Assembly (NCBI GenBank): GCA_903847195.1
Contig: CAINCZ010000142.1
Span: 1-64,000, forward strand
DNA length: 64,000 nt
Direction of reading: 5' to 3'
From: an uncultured Acidobacteriota bacterium
GTDB taxonomy: Bacteria; Acidobacteriota; Terriglobia; Terriglobales; CAINCZ01
Under the pieces are notes generated by a model. That model did no database searches, had not been told where the DNA came from, and saw nothing but the letters and a program-made list of their open reading frames with translations. Shown here piece by piece: positions 17,603 through 25,684 of this stretch. The position numbers and the translations under genes were made by a program. Every line of letters starts with the position of its first letter. Within the stretch, counting starts at the first letter, position 1.

Positions 17603-18355
17603 ATGAAAAATACCGCAGAAGTCAGACCGCTGCTGGCCCCCCAAGGCAAGTTGCGTACCTCGATCAACATCGGAAATGCGGTGCTGTCCCGGCGCGATTC
17701 GCCGGACGGTGATCCCTACGGCGTCTCCATCGATATCGCCCAGGCGCTGGCCGCTCAACTGGGCGTCGGCATCGAATTCCTCGTCTTCGATTCAGCCCGG
17801 CTGTCGGTCGATGCCATCGCCAACGGCACGGCCGACGTGGGCTTCTTTGCCATCGACCCTAAGCGCGGCGAGAGCGTCGCCTTCACCGGCGCCTACCTGC
17901 ACATCGAGGGCTGGTACGCCGTCCGGCAGGACTCGCCCATCCACTCCATCGAAGAGGTTGACCGCCCCGGCCTGCGGGTCGCCGTCGGCAGCGGCAGCGC
18001 CTACGATCTTTTCCTCACCCGCGAGCTGAAACAGGCGGAGATCGTGCGGGCTCCATCCCCGACCACGGTGACCCCGCTGTTTTTCGCGCAACGCCTCGAC
18101 GTCCTCGCCGGCGTCAGGCAGCAACTCGAAATCGATATGCAAAGCTACCCGGGGCTGCGCCTGTTGCCGAAGCGTTTCATGGTGATCCGGCAGGCGATGG
18201 GGCTGGCGAAAAGCCGCGGCGACGCGGCGGCGGCCTATCTCAATGCCTTCATTGAAGAGATCAAGGCCAGCGGATTCGTCACCGAGGCCCTGGCCCGGCA
18301 CAACATTGAGGGAGCGACGCTGGCACCGCCGGAGGCGCAGACTTCCCGCTCCTGA
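17603..18355 (+). CDS. Solute-binding protein-fold protein (SBP family 3) lacking a signal peptide
   Basis: 250 residues from the ATG at 17603 (MKNTAEVRPLLAPQGKLRTS). The family consensus I remember for this subgroup begins with the same MKNTAEVR, which supports this start over the ATG pair at 17552-17555. It has the bacterial extracellular SBP family 3 layout: GDPYGVSIDIAQALAAQLGV, DVGFFAIDPKRGESVAFTGAYL, GSGSAYDLFLTREL. There is no signal peptide or lipobox, so it should stay in the cytoplasm, and no ABC permease is nearby. It may bind a metabolite of the hyu pathway as a sensor or act as an enzyme, but the role is unknown. Confidence 0.8.
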   Translation: MKNTAEVRPLLAPQGKLRTSINIGNAVLSRRDSPDGDPYGVSIDIAQALAAQLGVGIEFLVFDSARLSVDAIANGTADVGFFAIDPKRGESVAFTGAYLHIEGWYAVRQDSPIHSIEEVDRPGLRVAVGSGSAYDLFLTRELKQAEIVRAPSPTTVTPLFFAQRLDVLAGVRQQLEIDMQSYPGLRLLPKRFMVIRQAMGLAKSRGDAAAAYLNAFIEEIKASGFVTEALARHNIEGATLAPPEAQTSRS

Positions 18356-18367
18356 ACCTGGTGGTGG

Positions 18368-18404
18368 CCCAGGTTTGCGCCGCGCCTTCCGGCGCTAACC
18401 TGGG
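18368..18404. repeat. Dispersed hairpin repeat, copy 1
   Basis: Inverted repeat starting CCCAGGTTTGCGCCG and ending CCGGCGCTAACCTGGG, preceded by GGTGG. It belongs to the family of GTG(G/C)CCCA-hairpin-TGGG elements in this window. It may also terminate the solute-binding gene that ends at 18355. Confidence 0.6.
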
Positions 18405-18519
18405 GGCGCAAGCCCATTCTCATATAGAACTCGTTTCATTCCCCGAAGCATCAATCACCGACGTTAACTGCTGACCGCGATCTTCTTCTGCGGCAATGAC
18501 CTTCTGATAATCTCAACGA

Positions 18520-18690
18520 ATGGAAGAGAAACCAGGCGACAACCAGAAAGACGAGTATTCGGGTGGCCTCTCCGTTCGCAATGGCTGGCGGTGCCGGTTT
18601 TGTGGCCGCTACCCCGAGCCAGGCCAATCCTATGGCACTGACGGCGTCTGCCCGGTATGCCGCGAGCAGGCGCCCGGCCCTCGATCCTGA
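18520..18690 (+). CDS. Small zinc-ribbon protein (56 aa)
   Basis: The ATG at 18520 opens 56 residues; an in-frame TAA twelve bases upstream rules out a longer form. The sequence has two CxxC knuckles, RCRFCG (Cys25, Cys28) and VCPVC (Cys44, Cys47), joined by GRYPEPGQSYGTDG, so it should fold as a single treble-clef or ribbon zinc finger. The N-terminus is acidic. No Shine-Dalgarno sequence is visible, but GATAAT (18506-18511) lies eight bases before the ATG, so the message could be leaderless. Function unknown. Confidence 0.6.
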   Translation: MEEKPGDNQKDEYSGGLSVRNGWRCRFCGRYPEPGQSYGTDGVCPVCREQAPGPRS

Positions 18691-18711
18691 CCTTCCTTCA
18701 GAGAACCGGTG

Positions 18712-18752
18712 CCCCATCCTCACGCGCCTGCCTTTGGCGCGTTAGGGTGGGG
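18712..18752. repeat. Dispersed hairpin repeat, copy 2
   Basis: CCCCATCCTCACGCGCC, loop tgcctttg, then GCGCGTTAGGGTGGGG, preceded by GGTG. Same organisation as the other copies, including the CCTTTGG loop core. Confidence 0.65.
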
Positions 18753-18838
18753 TTGCTGACTTTGCCGTGGAGCACTCCTTGTCTGGAATTTGATTCCCCT
18801 GTGGTGTAGATTCTTCTGATCTGCGGGCCACAATCTAC

Positions 18839-19558
18839 ATGGAAAGTGCAGAAGGACTGGTTCCTTTGCGAATATCGCTTGGCAAAACGACATCGTCACT
18901 GTGGCCCCTTCCAAAACGCCACGAGAGCGTGCCGTTCATAGAACTGCGGGATGGCAGAATCAAGTTTGTGCCATCTCGGAAGATGGGCTCATGGGGGTAC
19001 GCGGAACATGAAGTGCCATTCCCGGGTGGCTCGGGGCTTGAGCTTCACGTAGAGATAAGCGACGGGTACATCAGGGGAGATCACGCGCAGATAATGGGGA
19101 AATCTCTCTGGATCAAGCCGCCAATCGGAAAGAGACAACATCTGGTCGATTGCCACGGGTACGTTGACGTGCATACGGCACAGGCAAACCTCAGCGACGC
19201 TGGTATCGCGTTCACGCTCATCAATGTTTACGACGGCATGGAAGGGGAACACGTTGAAACCGACGTCACGGCTGCATACCTGAAGACATCCGCCAAGCCC
19301 CGGGGCTGGATGCCGATTAACATCCTCATAGGAACGTCAGGTTTGTGGCTCGGCGCCATCGCTGGAGCCTTGTTCCACAACACCGGGTATCTGATCGCAA
19401 CTGGTGTTCTTGGCTACATGGCCGTGGCTATCACCGTAGCCGCGATCGCCCGAAAGACCGCCAGGCGAATACCGCTTATCGGGTTGGTGACGATAATTCC
19501 GAGTTATGGCGCGGGATATGCGGCGGCGGTCATCGTCCGTTACTTGTCCCGCCCGTGA
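18839..19558 (+). CDS. Membrane-associated hypothetical protein
   Basis: A 239-residue protein. Residues 1-155 form a soluble, beta-rich domain (SVPFIELRDGRIKFVPSRKM, LVDCHGYVDVHTAQANLSDA). Residues about 160-235 hold three hydrophobic segments (INILIGTSGLWLGAIAGALF, TGYLIATGVLGYMAVAITVA and LIGLVTIIPSYGAGYAAAVI). This suggests a cytoplasmic or periplasmic domain anchored by a C-terminal helical hairpin. Third-position base use looks richer in A/T than in neighbouring genes, which hints at foreign origin. No family was recognised. It stands between two hairpin repeats. Confidence 0.6.
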   Translation: MESAEGLVPLRISLGKTTSSLWPLPKRHESVPFIELRDGRIKFVPSRKMGSWGYAEHEVPFPGGSGLELHVEISDGYIRGDHAQIMGKSLWIKPPIGKRQHLVDCHGYVDVHTAQANLSDAGIAFTLINVYDGMEGEHVETDVTAAYLKTSAKPRGWMPINILIGTSGLWLGAIAGALFHNTGYLIATGVLGYMAVAITVAAIARKTARRIPLIGLVTIIPSYGAGYAAAVIVRYLSRP

Positions 19559-19575
19559 GCCAAACAGCTAGGGCT

Positions 19576-19612
19576 GGTGGCCCATCCAAGCCAGATTTTG
19601 GCTTGAGTGGGG
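19576..19612. repeat. Dispersed hairpin repeat, copy 3
   Basis: GGTGGCCCATCCAAGCCA, loop gatt, TTGGCTTGAGTGGGG. It has the same GGTGxCCCA start and TGGGG end as the other copies with a different stem sequence. Confidence 0.6.
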
Positions 19613-19667
19613 CTTTGGCATCCCCACACAAGCAAAGGAAGCTCGTGCAGCCACGAGCCAGCCAAAT

Positions 19668-19705
19668 GAAAAGCCCTCGTGCAAGTTACTCATGCACGAG
19701 GGCTT
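19668..19705 (-). terminator. Terminator of the tannase-family gene
   Basis: A perfect 13-bp stem AAGCCCTCGTGCA / TGCACGAGGGCTT (19671-19683 with 19693-19705), followed on the minus strand by TTCATTT. It sits 23 bases after the tannase-family stop codon and could also stop plus-strand transcripts. Confidence 0.8.
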
Positions 19706-19727
19706 GAAATAAATTCGCCAGCCGACG

Positions 19728-21533
19728 TCAATTCGCCAGCGCGCCGGCTTGTTCGTCACACGCAGTGCCATCGTCGGGCACGAGATTTGCACGCACATTC
19801 CGGGTCTGTTTCCGGTACTGGGTGACCACGCCGGAACAAATAGTCTGCTTCGTCTCCAGATTCCCGCCGCAAGCAAAACTGGCGGCATCGTGGACGCTGC
19901 CCGAGCCCTGGTAGATCGCTGTCTTCGGATAGGAACAGACGGGCCGCGTTTCAACCACACCCCCATCAAGATTCCTGGTTGCGATAATCCGTTCCGGGGC
20001 AGCGCCGTTCTCAACCCAATTGACCAGGGCATCAAAGAGGGGACCCGCATTCTGGTCGCCCGGCTGCGGCCCGACGCCGCCACCACAGTGGGCCACTCCG
20101 GGATACAAGAACAGGCGGTACCAGGACTGAACGTCAGGATCGCTGACGCCTTTGCCAAAACCTGCAGCCAGTTCGCGGTAATACTTGATGGAATTTCGCG
20201 ACATGATATTGCGGTCGGCGGTGCCGTGCCAGCTAAGCATCTTCACACCCTTCGCTCTAGCCTGACCCAGCAGCGCAGGATCGAACCAGTCCACGAGGGG
20301 ACCAACACGGCTCGCGGTAAACTCCGTCATGTCCTCGTAAGTGATGCCAAGCGGATCGCCGGATGCGGCAAGCGCCTTACGATCCAGGTAGAGATGGGCA
20401 TCCGAACTCCACTTGGGGTTGGCGAGGGCCCATTGCATTACCGACTGCGCGACTAGATAGGACGTGGTGTTGACAGGCACCAACGTACCTGGCTCCCAGG
20501 GATACCAGATTCGTCTTCCGGACGAGTTCTGCGGACCTTGGCGGATCAGGTCGAACGCCGCTGCCTGATCCGCATCAAGACAGTTGGGCGGGGCAACGGC
20601 TCCCGGCTTACCGCAGATTGCGTTCACGGCGCTCCACTGGCAGGTGCGCGGATCGCCCAGCACGCCGTCTTTGACGCCATCCATTGCATCGCAGGCCGCG
20701 ATTTCAAGCTGCACCGCGGCTTGTACCTGGGCAGCGTTCAGATCTTTGCCTATCCTCTTCAGCTTGTCCTTCACGACCAGGCCAGACCAGGCTTGCGCGG
20801 TCTGGAACTGGCTGGAGTACAGAGCTGGGGCGCCGGCAAGGATTCCGTCATATTCGTCAGCGAATTGCCCGGCAATGATGTTTGCCTCGCGGCCTCCCTG
20901 CGAGCAGCCTGTCCAGTAGGTTCTCGTTTGCGGCTTGCCATAGTAGGAGCTGGTGAGCGTCTTCGACCAGCGTGTCTGCCACAGCAGATGATCGTGCGCA
21001 AAGTCCCTGATCAGTCCCAGATTCAGAGTATTGGCGAGCGGCCCGGACGAGATGATGGCAAAACTGCAGTCGAAAGTAGCCGCACCCTTATGGCCGCCGT
21101 CCGTCGTGGTTCCCACGTACCCTTTGTTCGTGGCGACCGACACGTCCTGGTAATGCAGGCCCATGCAGCCGCCGCCCCCCATGTTCTGAATCTTGCGGTT
21201 CCATGCTCCTGTACCGCCATCATCGGACCGCAGGGGCAGTCCGATCCGAATCCCAATCGCCTGCTTCTGGCCCACGTCATAGCCGTCGGCCGGACCTCCC
21301 TTGCCGGAGTTGTAGGTAAACTCAACGCGGCAATACGCATTGCTCACTCCTGGCCCGCTGGGGACAGCGGACACGGACAGGTTCGTCACGCCCGGATTAT
21401 CCTTCAAGCCGAAGGCCGCATCCGACGCGAGTTGTGAGCAATTCGGCAGAGCCGCCGCCATCGCCTTCTCCGGCAGAAGAGCCATCGAACTGAACAAGGC
21501 AAGCAACAATAGGGAAGGCGCTAGGCGTCGCAT
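19728..21533 (-). CDS. Tannase/feruloyl esterase family protein, secreted
   Basis: A 601-residue protein with signal peptide (MRRLAPSLLLLALFSSMALL, cleavage near AMAAA). It contains the nucleophile motif TGCSQGGRE (Ser211). The preceding Cys210 and the Cys next to the catalytic His in VAHCGGG match the CS-D-HC disulfide arrangement of tannase-family esterases. DEYDGILAGAPALY and CQWSAVNAICGK/CDAMDGVKDGVL (Ca-binding lid region of feruloyl esterases) are also present. It should hydrolyse ester bonds of plant phenolics such as gallate or ferulate esters outside the cytoplasm. It is monocistronic with its own terminator. The SGGTGAWNRKIQNMGGGGCM region is typical for the family. Confidence 0.9.
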   Translation of the reverse strand: MRRLAPSLLLLALFSSMALLPEKAMAAALPNCSQLASDAAFGLKDNPGVTNLSVSAVPSGPGVSNAYCRVEFTYNSGKGGPADGYDVGQKQAIGIRIGLPLRSDDGGTGAWNRKIQNMGGGGCMGLHYQDVSVATNKGYVGTTTDGGHKGAATFDCSFAIISSGPLANTLNLGLIRDFAHDHLLWQTRWSKTLTSSYYGKPQTRTYWTGCSQGGREANIIAGQFADEYDGILAGAPALYSSQFQTAQAWSGLVVKDKLKRIGKDLNAAQVQAAVQLEIAACDAMDGVKDGVLGDPRTCQWSAVNAICGKPGAVAPPNCLDADQAAAFDLIRQGPQNSSGRRIWYPWEPGTLVPVNTTSYLVAQSVMQWALANPKWSSDAHLYLDRKALAASGDPLGITYEDMTEFTASRVGPLVDWFDPALLGQARAKGVKMLSWHGTADRNIMSRNSIKYYRELAAGFGKGVSDPDVQSWYRLFLYPGVAHCGGGVGPQPGDQNAGPLFDALVNWVENGAAPERIIATRNLDGGVVETRPVCSYPKTAIYQGSGSVHDAASFACGGNLETKQTICSGVVTQYRKQTRNVRANLVPDDGTACDEQAGALAN

Positions 21534-21870
21534 TCATCTCTCCTTGGGTTGAACCTGGAAGCGGTCTCATAAACAGCTCGCCGACCGGAAAGCCATTCTC
21601 CGCAGCGGCCAAAGCCCGCTGCTTTAACGGCCTTGAACGGCACGACTGAAGTCATGCCCTGACACAAACCCATCTATGAGAACGGCTCTAGTTGGTTATC
21701 ACTCAGGTATGAGCCTGTCAAGCCGGATTCTTCTTATCCGCTTGCCGCCAACCGCGATTGCCACTTGTGGATGAATCGCCGATGTTAAGCCAAGTTGATG
21801 CGAACTCCGCATATCACTACTCGCCGGGCAGCCGGGCACCCACTACACGCACAAGAAAGCGCTACACAGG
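21534..21870. other. Upstream region of the tannase gene
   Basis: About 340 bases without a credible gene. It should carry the promoter of the minus-strand tannase gene. No hairpin repeat or RNA gene was recognised. Confidence 0.4.
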
Positions 21871-21896
21871 AAAAGGGGCCGACACTGCCGGCCCCT
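21867..21896 (-). terminator. Terminator of the TPM-NTase-LemA operon
   Basis: On the minus strand AGGGGCCG-gcagtgt-CGGCCCCT followed by TTTCC. It begins 37 bases after the LemA stop codon. Confidence 0.8.
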
Positions 21897-21932
21897 CGCG
21901 CGTTTTGATTTGTGACCCGCCACCGAAAACAA

Positions 21933-22535
21933 TCAGCGCTGCGGCGCCGCCTGCGGTTGCGCGCCGGGGAACTGCACGCGCGGAGCTTCGCGGGCCGCGC
22001 CCTGCGCCTGGAAGTATGCCTCGTTGCGGCTGAAGCCGCTCATGCCGGCGACGATGCTCTGGGGAAACAGTTGTATGTATGTGTTGTAGTCCTGCAGCGT
22101 CTCGTTGTAGCGGCGGCGCTCGATGGCGATGCGGTTCTCGGTGCCCGCCAGTTCGTCCTGCAAACGCAGGAAGTTCTCATTCGAGCGGAGCTGCGGATAG
22201 TTCTCGACGATCACCAGCAGGCGCGAGAGCGCGCCGTCCAACTGGCCATTGGCGGCGATCTTCTGCTGCGGCGTGCCTGGCGACATCAGGGCCGCGCGGG
22301 CATTGGCGATATCGCGAAAGACGGTCTGCTCCTGCCCGGCAAAGCCCTTCACGGTTTCCACCAGGTTAGGAATCAGATCGGCGCGGCGTTGCAGCACGAC
22401 ATCCACCTGCGACCAGGCGCCGCGGACGGACTCGCGCTTGGCGACCATCGTGTTGCGGTAGCCGAAGAAGCTGCTGCCGAACCAGAGAATCACGAGAACG
22501 ACAACAACCAGGATGATGATCACGGTTTTCTTCAT
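21933..22535 (-). CDS. lemA: LemA family protein
   Basis: A 200-residue protein with an N-terminal membrane anchor (TVIIILVVVVLVILWFGSSF) and the LemA core: YRNTMVAKRESVRGAWSQVD, VLQRRADLIPNLVETVKGFA, NARAAL and SNENFLRLQDELAGTENRIA. The tail after residue 180 is Gln/Pro/Ala-rich. LemA proteins are coiled-coil membrane-anchored proteins of uncertain role that commonly neighbour TPM-domain proteins, as here. It is the last gene of a three-gene operon with the nucleotidyltransferase 25 bases upstream. Confidence 0.93.
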   Translation of the reverse strand: MKKTVIIILVVVVLVILWFGSSFFGYRNTMVAKRESVRGAWSQVDVVLQRRADLIPNLVETVKGFAGQEQTVFRDIANARAALMSPGTPQQKIAANGQLDGALSRLLVIVENYPQLRSNENFLRLQDELAGTENRIAIERRRYNETLQDYNTYIQLFPQSIVAGMSGFSRNEAYFQAQGAAREAPRVQFPGAQPQAAPQR

Positions 22536-22560
22536 AGCTCTTCAGTAAGTCCTTTCCGAT

Positions 22561-23298
22561 TCATTCGGTTGAGCCGGGCCGGCGCTCTGGCGCCAGCCGG
22601 TCGATATGCTGCACCAGGGTAGCGATGGAGTCCATGTACTGGTGGTAAAGCGTGTCGATGCCGGTTTCGATCCGGCGGTCCTCCCGCAGGTCGAGCACGG
22701 CGTGCAGCGGGCGGGCGTCGAGCCCTTCCAGGGCGGCAATCTGCGCGGCCACCTCGCGCCGCGACTCCGGCGCCTCTAGACCCATAGCCAGCAGTGCATG
22801 GCGGAACAGAGTGATAACGGTCGAGGATGACTTGGCCAGAACGTGCTGCAGTTCCTGCTGATTCTCGCGGGCCAGCAGGTAGTGCTGGCGTAGCCGCAAC
22901 AGCACGGCGCGCAGATCGTGCTCCAACTGCACGCGGTGCAGGTTCATCGGCACCTCGATATCGGTGACGACGTCGCGCCCGACCAGCACGCGGTTGCTCT
23001 CCTTCACGTCGAGCATCTCGATAGCAAACACGTCGGCCGAGGTTCGCAGTTCCTCTTCGGTGACGACCAGCGGCGGACGGTGCTTCTTCTTGTTGGTCCA
23101 CCACTCGAGCGCCGGGGAAATCCGGTCGAGGGCCGATCCGCCGGTGGTCTTTAGAACAACCATCAGGTTGACGTCGGAGTACCGTTCGTGGAAATCGCCG
23201 CGCGCGGCCGAGCCGTAAAGCACGACGGATTCCAGATTATCCCCCGCAGCCGCCTGCAGCCGCTGCACCAGATCGTCGAGATCTTCTTTGACGCTCAT
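22561..23298 (-). CDS. Nucleotidyltransferase-domain protein (pol-beta/MNT-like fold)
   Basis: A 245-residue protein. Residues about 20-50 hold the nucleotidyltransferase motif VVLYGSAARGDFHERYSDVN, with the GS and the D-x-N of the catalytic loop; the second acidic residue is replaced by Asn (SDVNL rather than SDxDL). The rest is helical (LLRLRQHYLLARENQQELQH, STVITLFRHALLAMG) and resembles a four-helix HEPN-like domain, without a clear Rx4-6H motif. Placement between TPM and LemA genes suggests a role in that envelope system. Its substrate is unknown. Confidence 0.8.
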   Translation of the reverse strand: MSVKEDLDDLVQRLQAAAGDNLESVVLYGSAARGDFHERYSDVNLMVVLKTTGGSALDRISPALEWWTNKKKHRPPLVVTEEELRTSADVFAIEMLDVKESNRVLVGRDVVTDIEVPMNLHRVQLEHDLRAVLLRLRQHYLLARENQQELQHVLAKSSSTVITLFRHALLAMGLEAPESRREVAAQIAALEGLDARPLHAVLDLREDRRIETGIDTLYHQYMDSIATLVQHIDRLAPERRPGSTE

Positions 23299-23328
23299 AT
23301 GCTCATTCCTGTGAACCGGGGATCGTCG

Positions 23329-24099
23329 TTACCAATCACCGCTGGCCCCGCCGCCGCCGCTTGAGCCTCCGCCGAAGCCGCCAAAGCCGCCGCCGCCGCC
23401 ACTACTACCGCCGCCGAATCCGCCACCGCCAAAACCACCCATCCACCATCCACCAGAGCCGCGTTGGCCGGCGGCGCGGCGCCTGAAAAAACCGATGATG
23501 GCGGGTACGGCGAATATGCCGAGCGGGATCAACCAGAAGGGGAAGCGCTCCGGGCTGGAAGTCTTGCCCTGGGCGCGTACCGGCCGGGGAGCTTCATCCA
23601 ACTTCACCCCGGCAGCGTCGGCAATGCGCGTTGCCACGCGAAGGGTGGCCACGTGCATGGCAAGGTCGTATTTATTCTCGCGGAGGTAGGGCACGATCTC
23701 CCGGCCAATGTCGCCGGCGCGGGCGTCGTTGATGACCGGCTCAAGGCCGTAGCCGACTTCGAAGCGGTACTTGCGCTCCGGCGGCGAAAACAGGATCAGG
23801 ATGCCGCGATTGTCTTTCTTACCAACGCCGATGTGCTTGAACAGATCGGCGGCATAATCCTCGATCGGTCGTCCGTCGAGCGACTTTACGCTGACGACGG
23901 CCATCTGCGCGCCGGTCTTACGCTCCAGTTCGCCGCCCAGGGAGTTCAGGTGCGCGACCGTCGATGGCGTCAGCACGCCCGCCAGATCGGTGACGTAGTT
24001 GACCGGATGGATGTCGGCAATCTTATCTGCGCGGGCAGAAAGCGCAACGGCAACCACCACCAGGAGCACCCACGGGCGAAGCTGGCGCGAAATCTTCAT
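23329..24099 (-). CDS. TPM domain protein (YgcG family)
   Basis: A 256-residue protein with signal peptide (ending ALSARA), a TPM domain at residues about 30-160 (VNYVTDLAGVLTPSTVAHLN, KTGAQMAVVSVKSLDGRPIE, VGKKDNRGILILFSPPERKY, EVGYGLEPVINDARAG), one transmembrane helix (FWLIPLGIFAVPAIIGFF) and a Gly/Ser-rich tail (GGFGGGSSGGGG repeats). This is the usual YgcG layout. TPM domains have been tied to photosystem II repair in plants and to unknown envelope tasks in bacteria. It is the first gene of the operon with the nucleotidyltransferase and LemA. Confidence 0.92.
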   Translation of the reverse strand: MKISRQLRPWVLLVVVAVALSARADKIADIHPVNYVTDLAGVLTPSTVAHLNSLGGELERKTGAQMAVVSVKSLDGRPIEDYAADLFKHIGVGKKDNRGILILFSPPERKYRFEVGYGLEPVINDARAGDIGREIVPYLRENKYDLAMHVATLRVATRIADAAGVKLDEAPRPVRAQGKTSSPERFPFWLIPLGIFAVPAIIGFFRRRAAGQRGSGGWWMGGFGGGGFGGGSSGGGGGFGGFGGGSSGGGGASGDW

Positions 24100-24147
24100 C
24101 TACCAGTGAACCTACTGTGCCGGGAGGGCAAAGGTCAAGCGGAAGCC

Positions 24148-25593
24148 CTACCGGCGCTTTTCACTTTTGGTCACTTCGGCGCGCTTCTTGGCCCGGTCGA
24201 CCCACGGGCGCCTGGGTCCATACGCATTCCTGCCCGCCGGGGCGTACGGGGCCCTGACTGGCGGCTGTTTGATCGCCTTTGCCGTGTCTTCTATGGTCTC
24301 GGGCGCGGGTAGGGTTTCACGGCGAACGCGGATCAGAACGGCGGCAATCTGCTCGGCGCTGCGTTCCTCCAGCAGCGCTCTTCCCGCCACCAGATCCTCT
24401 TCCGCCACCGTCTCCGTCATGGTGAGGATTTCCTTCACCAGCTTTTCCTTGTCGCGAGCGCGGATCGCGGCCGCCGAAGGCGCACGCATCCAGGGCGCTT
24501 TGATCTTGGCCGAGGCCAGCAGCCGCTCGGCGGCTCCCCGATGCTGCATGGGCACGATCATGACCGACAGTCCTTTGCGCCCGGCCCGTCCGGTGCGGCC
24601 GCTGCGATGCAGCATGGTCAACCGGTTCTGCGGCAACTCGGCGTGGATCACCAGGTCGAGGTCCGGCATATCCAGTCCGCGGGCAGCCACATCGGTCGCC
24701 ACGCACACCCGGGCCCGTCCGTCGCGCAAGGCCTGCAAGGCGGTCGTGCGATCGGATTGGCTCAGCTCGCCAGACAGCGCCACCGCCGAAAATCCACGCT
24801 CCCGCAGATTCGCGTGCAGGTGTCGCACGGCATCGCGGGTCGAACAGAATACCAGCGCCCCCGGCGAATCGAAGAAGCGCAGCGTGTTCACCACGGCGTG
24901 CTCGGTGTCACGCGAGCCGACCAGAAAGGCCCGATATTCGATATCGGCGTGAGCCTCGTTCTCGGCCGATAACGCCATGCGCAGGGCATCGCGCTGATAC
25001 TTCTTGGCCAGCCCCAGGATTTCCTTGGGCAGCGTCGCCGAAAACATCAGCGTGCGCCGTTCTGCCGGTGTAGCGTCCAGCAGCAGTTCCAGCTCTTCGC
25101 GAAAGCCGAAGTCCAGCATCTCGTCGGCTTCATCCAGCACCACCGCGCGAACCTTCGCCAGCTTCAGGAAGCGGCGATTCAGGTGATCCGCCAGGCGGCC
25201 CGGCGTACCGACCACCACATGGGCTCCCGCCGACAGGGCGCGCTGCTCGCGGCGTATGTCCATGCCGCCCACGCAGGTAATCACGCGCCCGCCCGCGTCG
25301 CCCAGCAGCCACGTCAACTCGACCTGCACCTGCAGCGCCAGTTCCCGGGTCGGAGCCACCACCAGCGCCAGCGGCTGTTCCGCGCGCCCGAAGCGTTCGG
25401 CGCCGCCCAGCAGCGTTTCTGCCAGCGTGAGGCCATAGGCCGCCGTCTTTCCCGAGCCGGTCTGGGCCGACACCAGCAAGTCGCGTCCTGCGGCTTCGGG
25501 TCGAAGCACGGCTTTTTGTACGGGGGTGGGTTCGGTGTAGTTTTTTGCCGCAAGGGCACGAAGCAAGCTTGGATTCAGTTCAGGAAATGCCAT
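24148..25593 (-). CDS. DEAD-box ATP-dependent RNA helicase
   Basis: 481 residues from the ATG at 25593 (MAFPELNPSLLRALAAKNY). All helicase motifs are readable: Q motif (YTEPTPVQ), AQTGSGKT, PTRELALQV, TPGRLADHL, DEADEM, SATLP, ATDVAARGLD and HRSGRTGRAGRKG. The C-terminal 110 residues carry a DbpA-like RNA-binding region fragment (ALLEERSAEQIAAVLIRVRR) and end in a basic tail (RPWVDRAKKRAEVTKSEKRR). It likely acts in ribosome assembly or cold adaptation. It lies back-to-back in the same direction as the ABC-F gene, 91 bases downstream of it. Confidence 0.93.
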   Translation of the reverse strand: MAFPELNPSLLRALAAKNYTEPTPVQKAVLRPEAAGRDLLVSAQTGSGKTAAYGLTLAETLLGGAERFGRAEQPLALVVAPTRELALQVQVELTWLLGDAGGRVITCVGGMDIRREQRALSAGAHVVVGTPGRLADHLNRRFLKLAKVRAVVLDEADEMLDFGFREELELLLDATPAERRTLMFSATLPKEILGLAKKYQRDALRMALSAENEAHADIEYRAFLVGSRDTEHAVVNTLRFFDSPGALVFCSTRDAVRHLHANLRERGFSAVALSGELSQSDRTTALQALRDGRARVCVATDVAARGLDMPDLDLVIHAELPQNRLTMLHRSGRTGRAGRKGLSVMIVPMQHRGAAERLLASAKIKAPWMRAPSAAAIRARDKEKLVKEILTMTETVAEEDLVAGRALLEERSAEQIAAVLIRVRRETLPAPETIEDTAKAIKQPPVRAPYAPAGRNAYGPRRPWVDRAKKRAEVTKSEKRR

Positions 25594-25684
25594 AGATTCA
25601 ATACACAATCATCGAAACAAGATCATCGAAGTTCAGATTGGCCGACGCGGGGAGCCACTTTGCCCCTCACCGCCCGGCCGGTTG

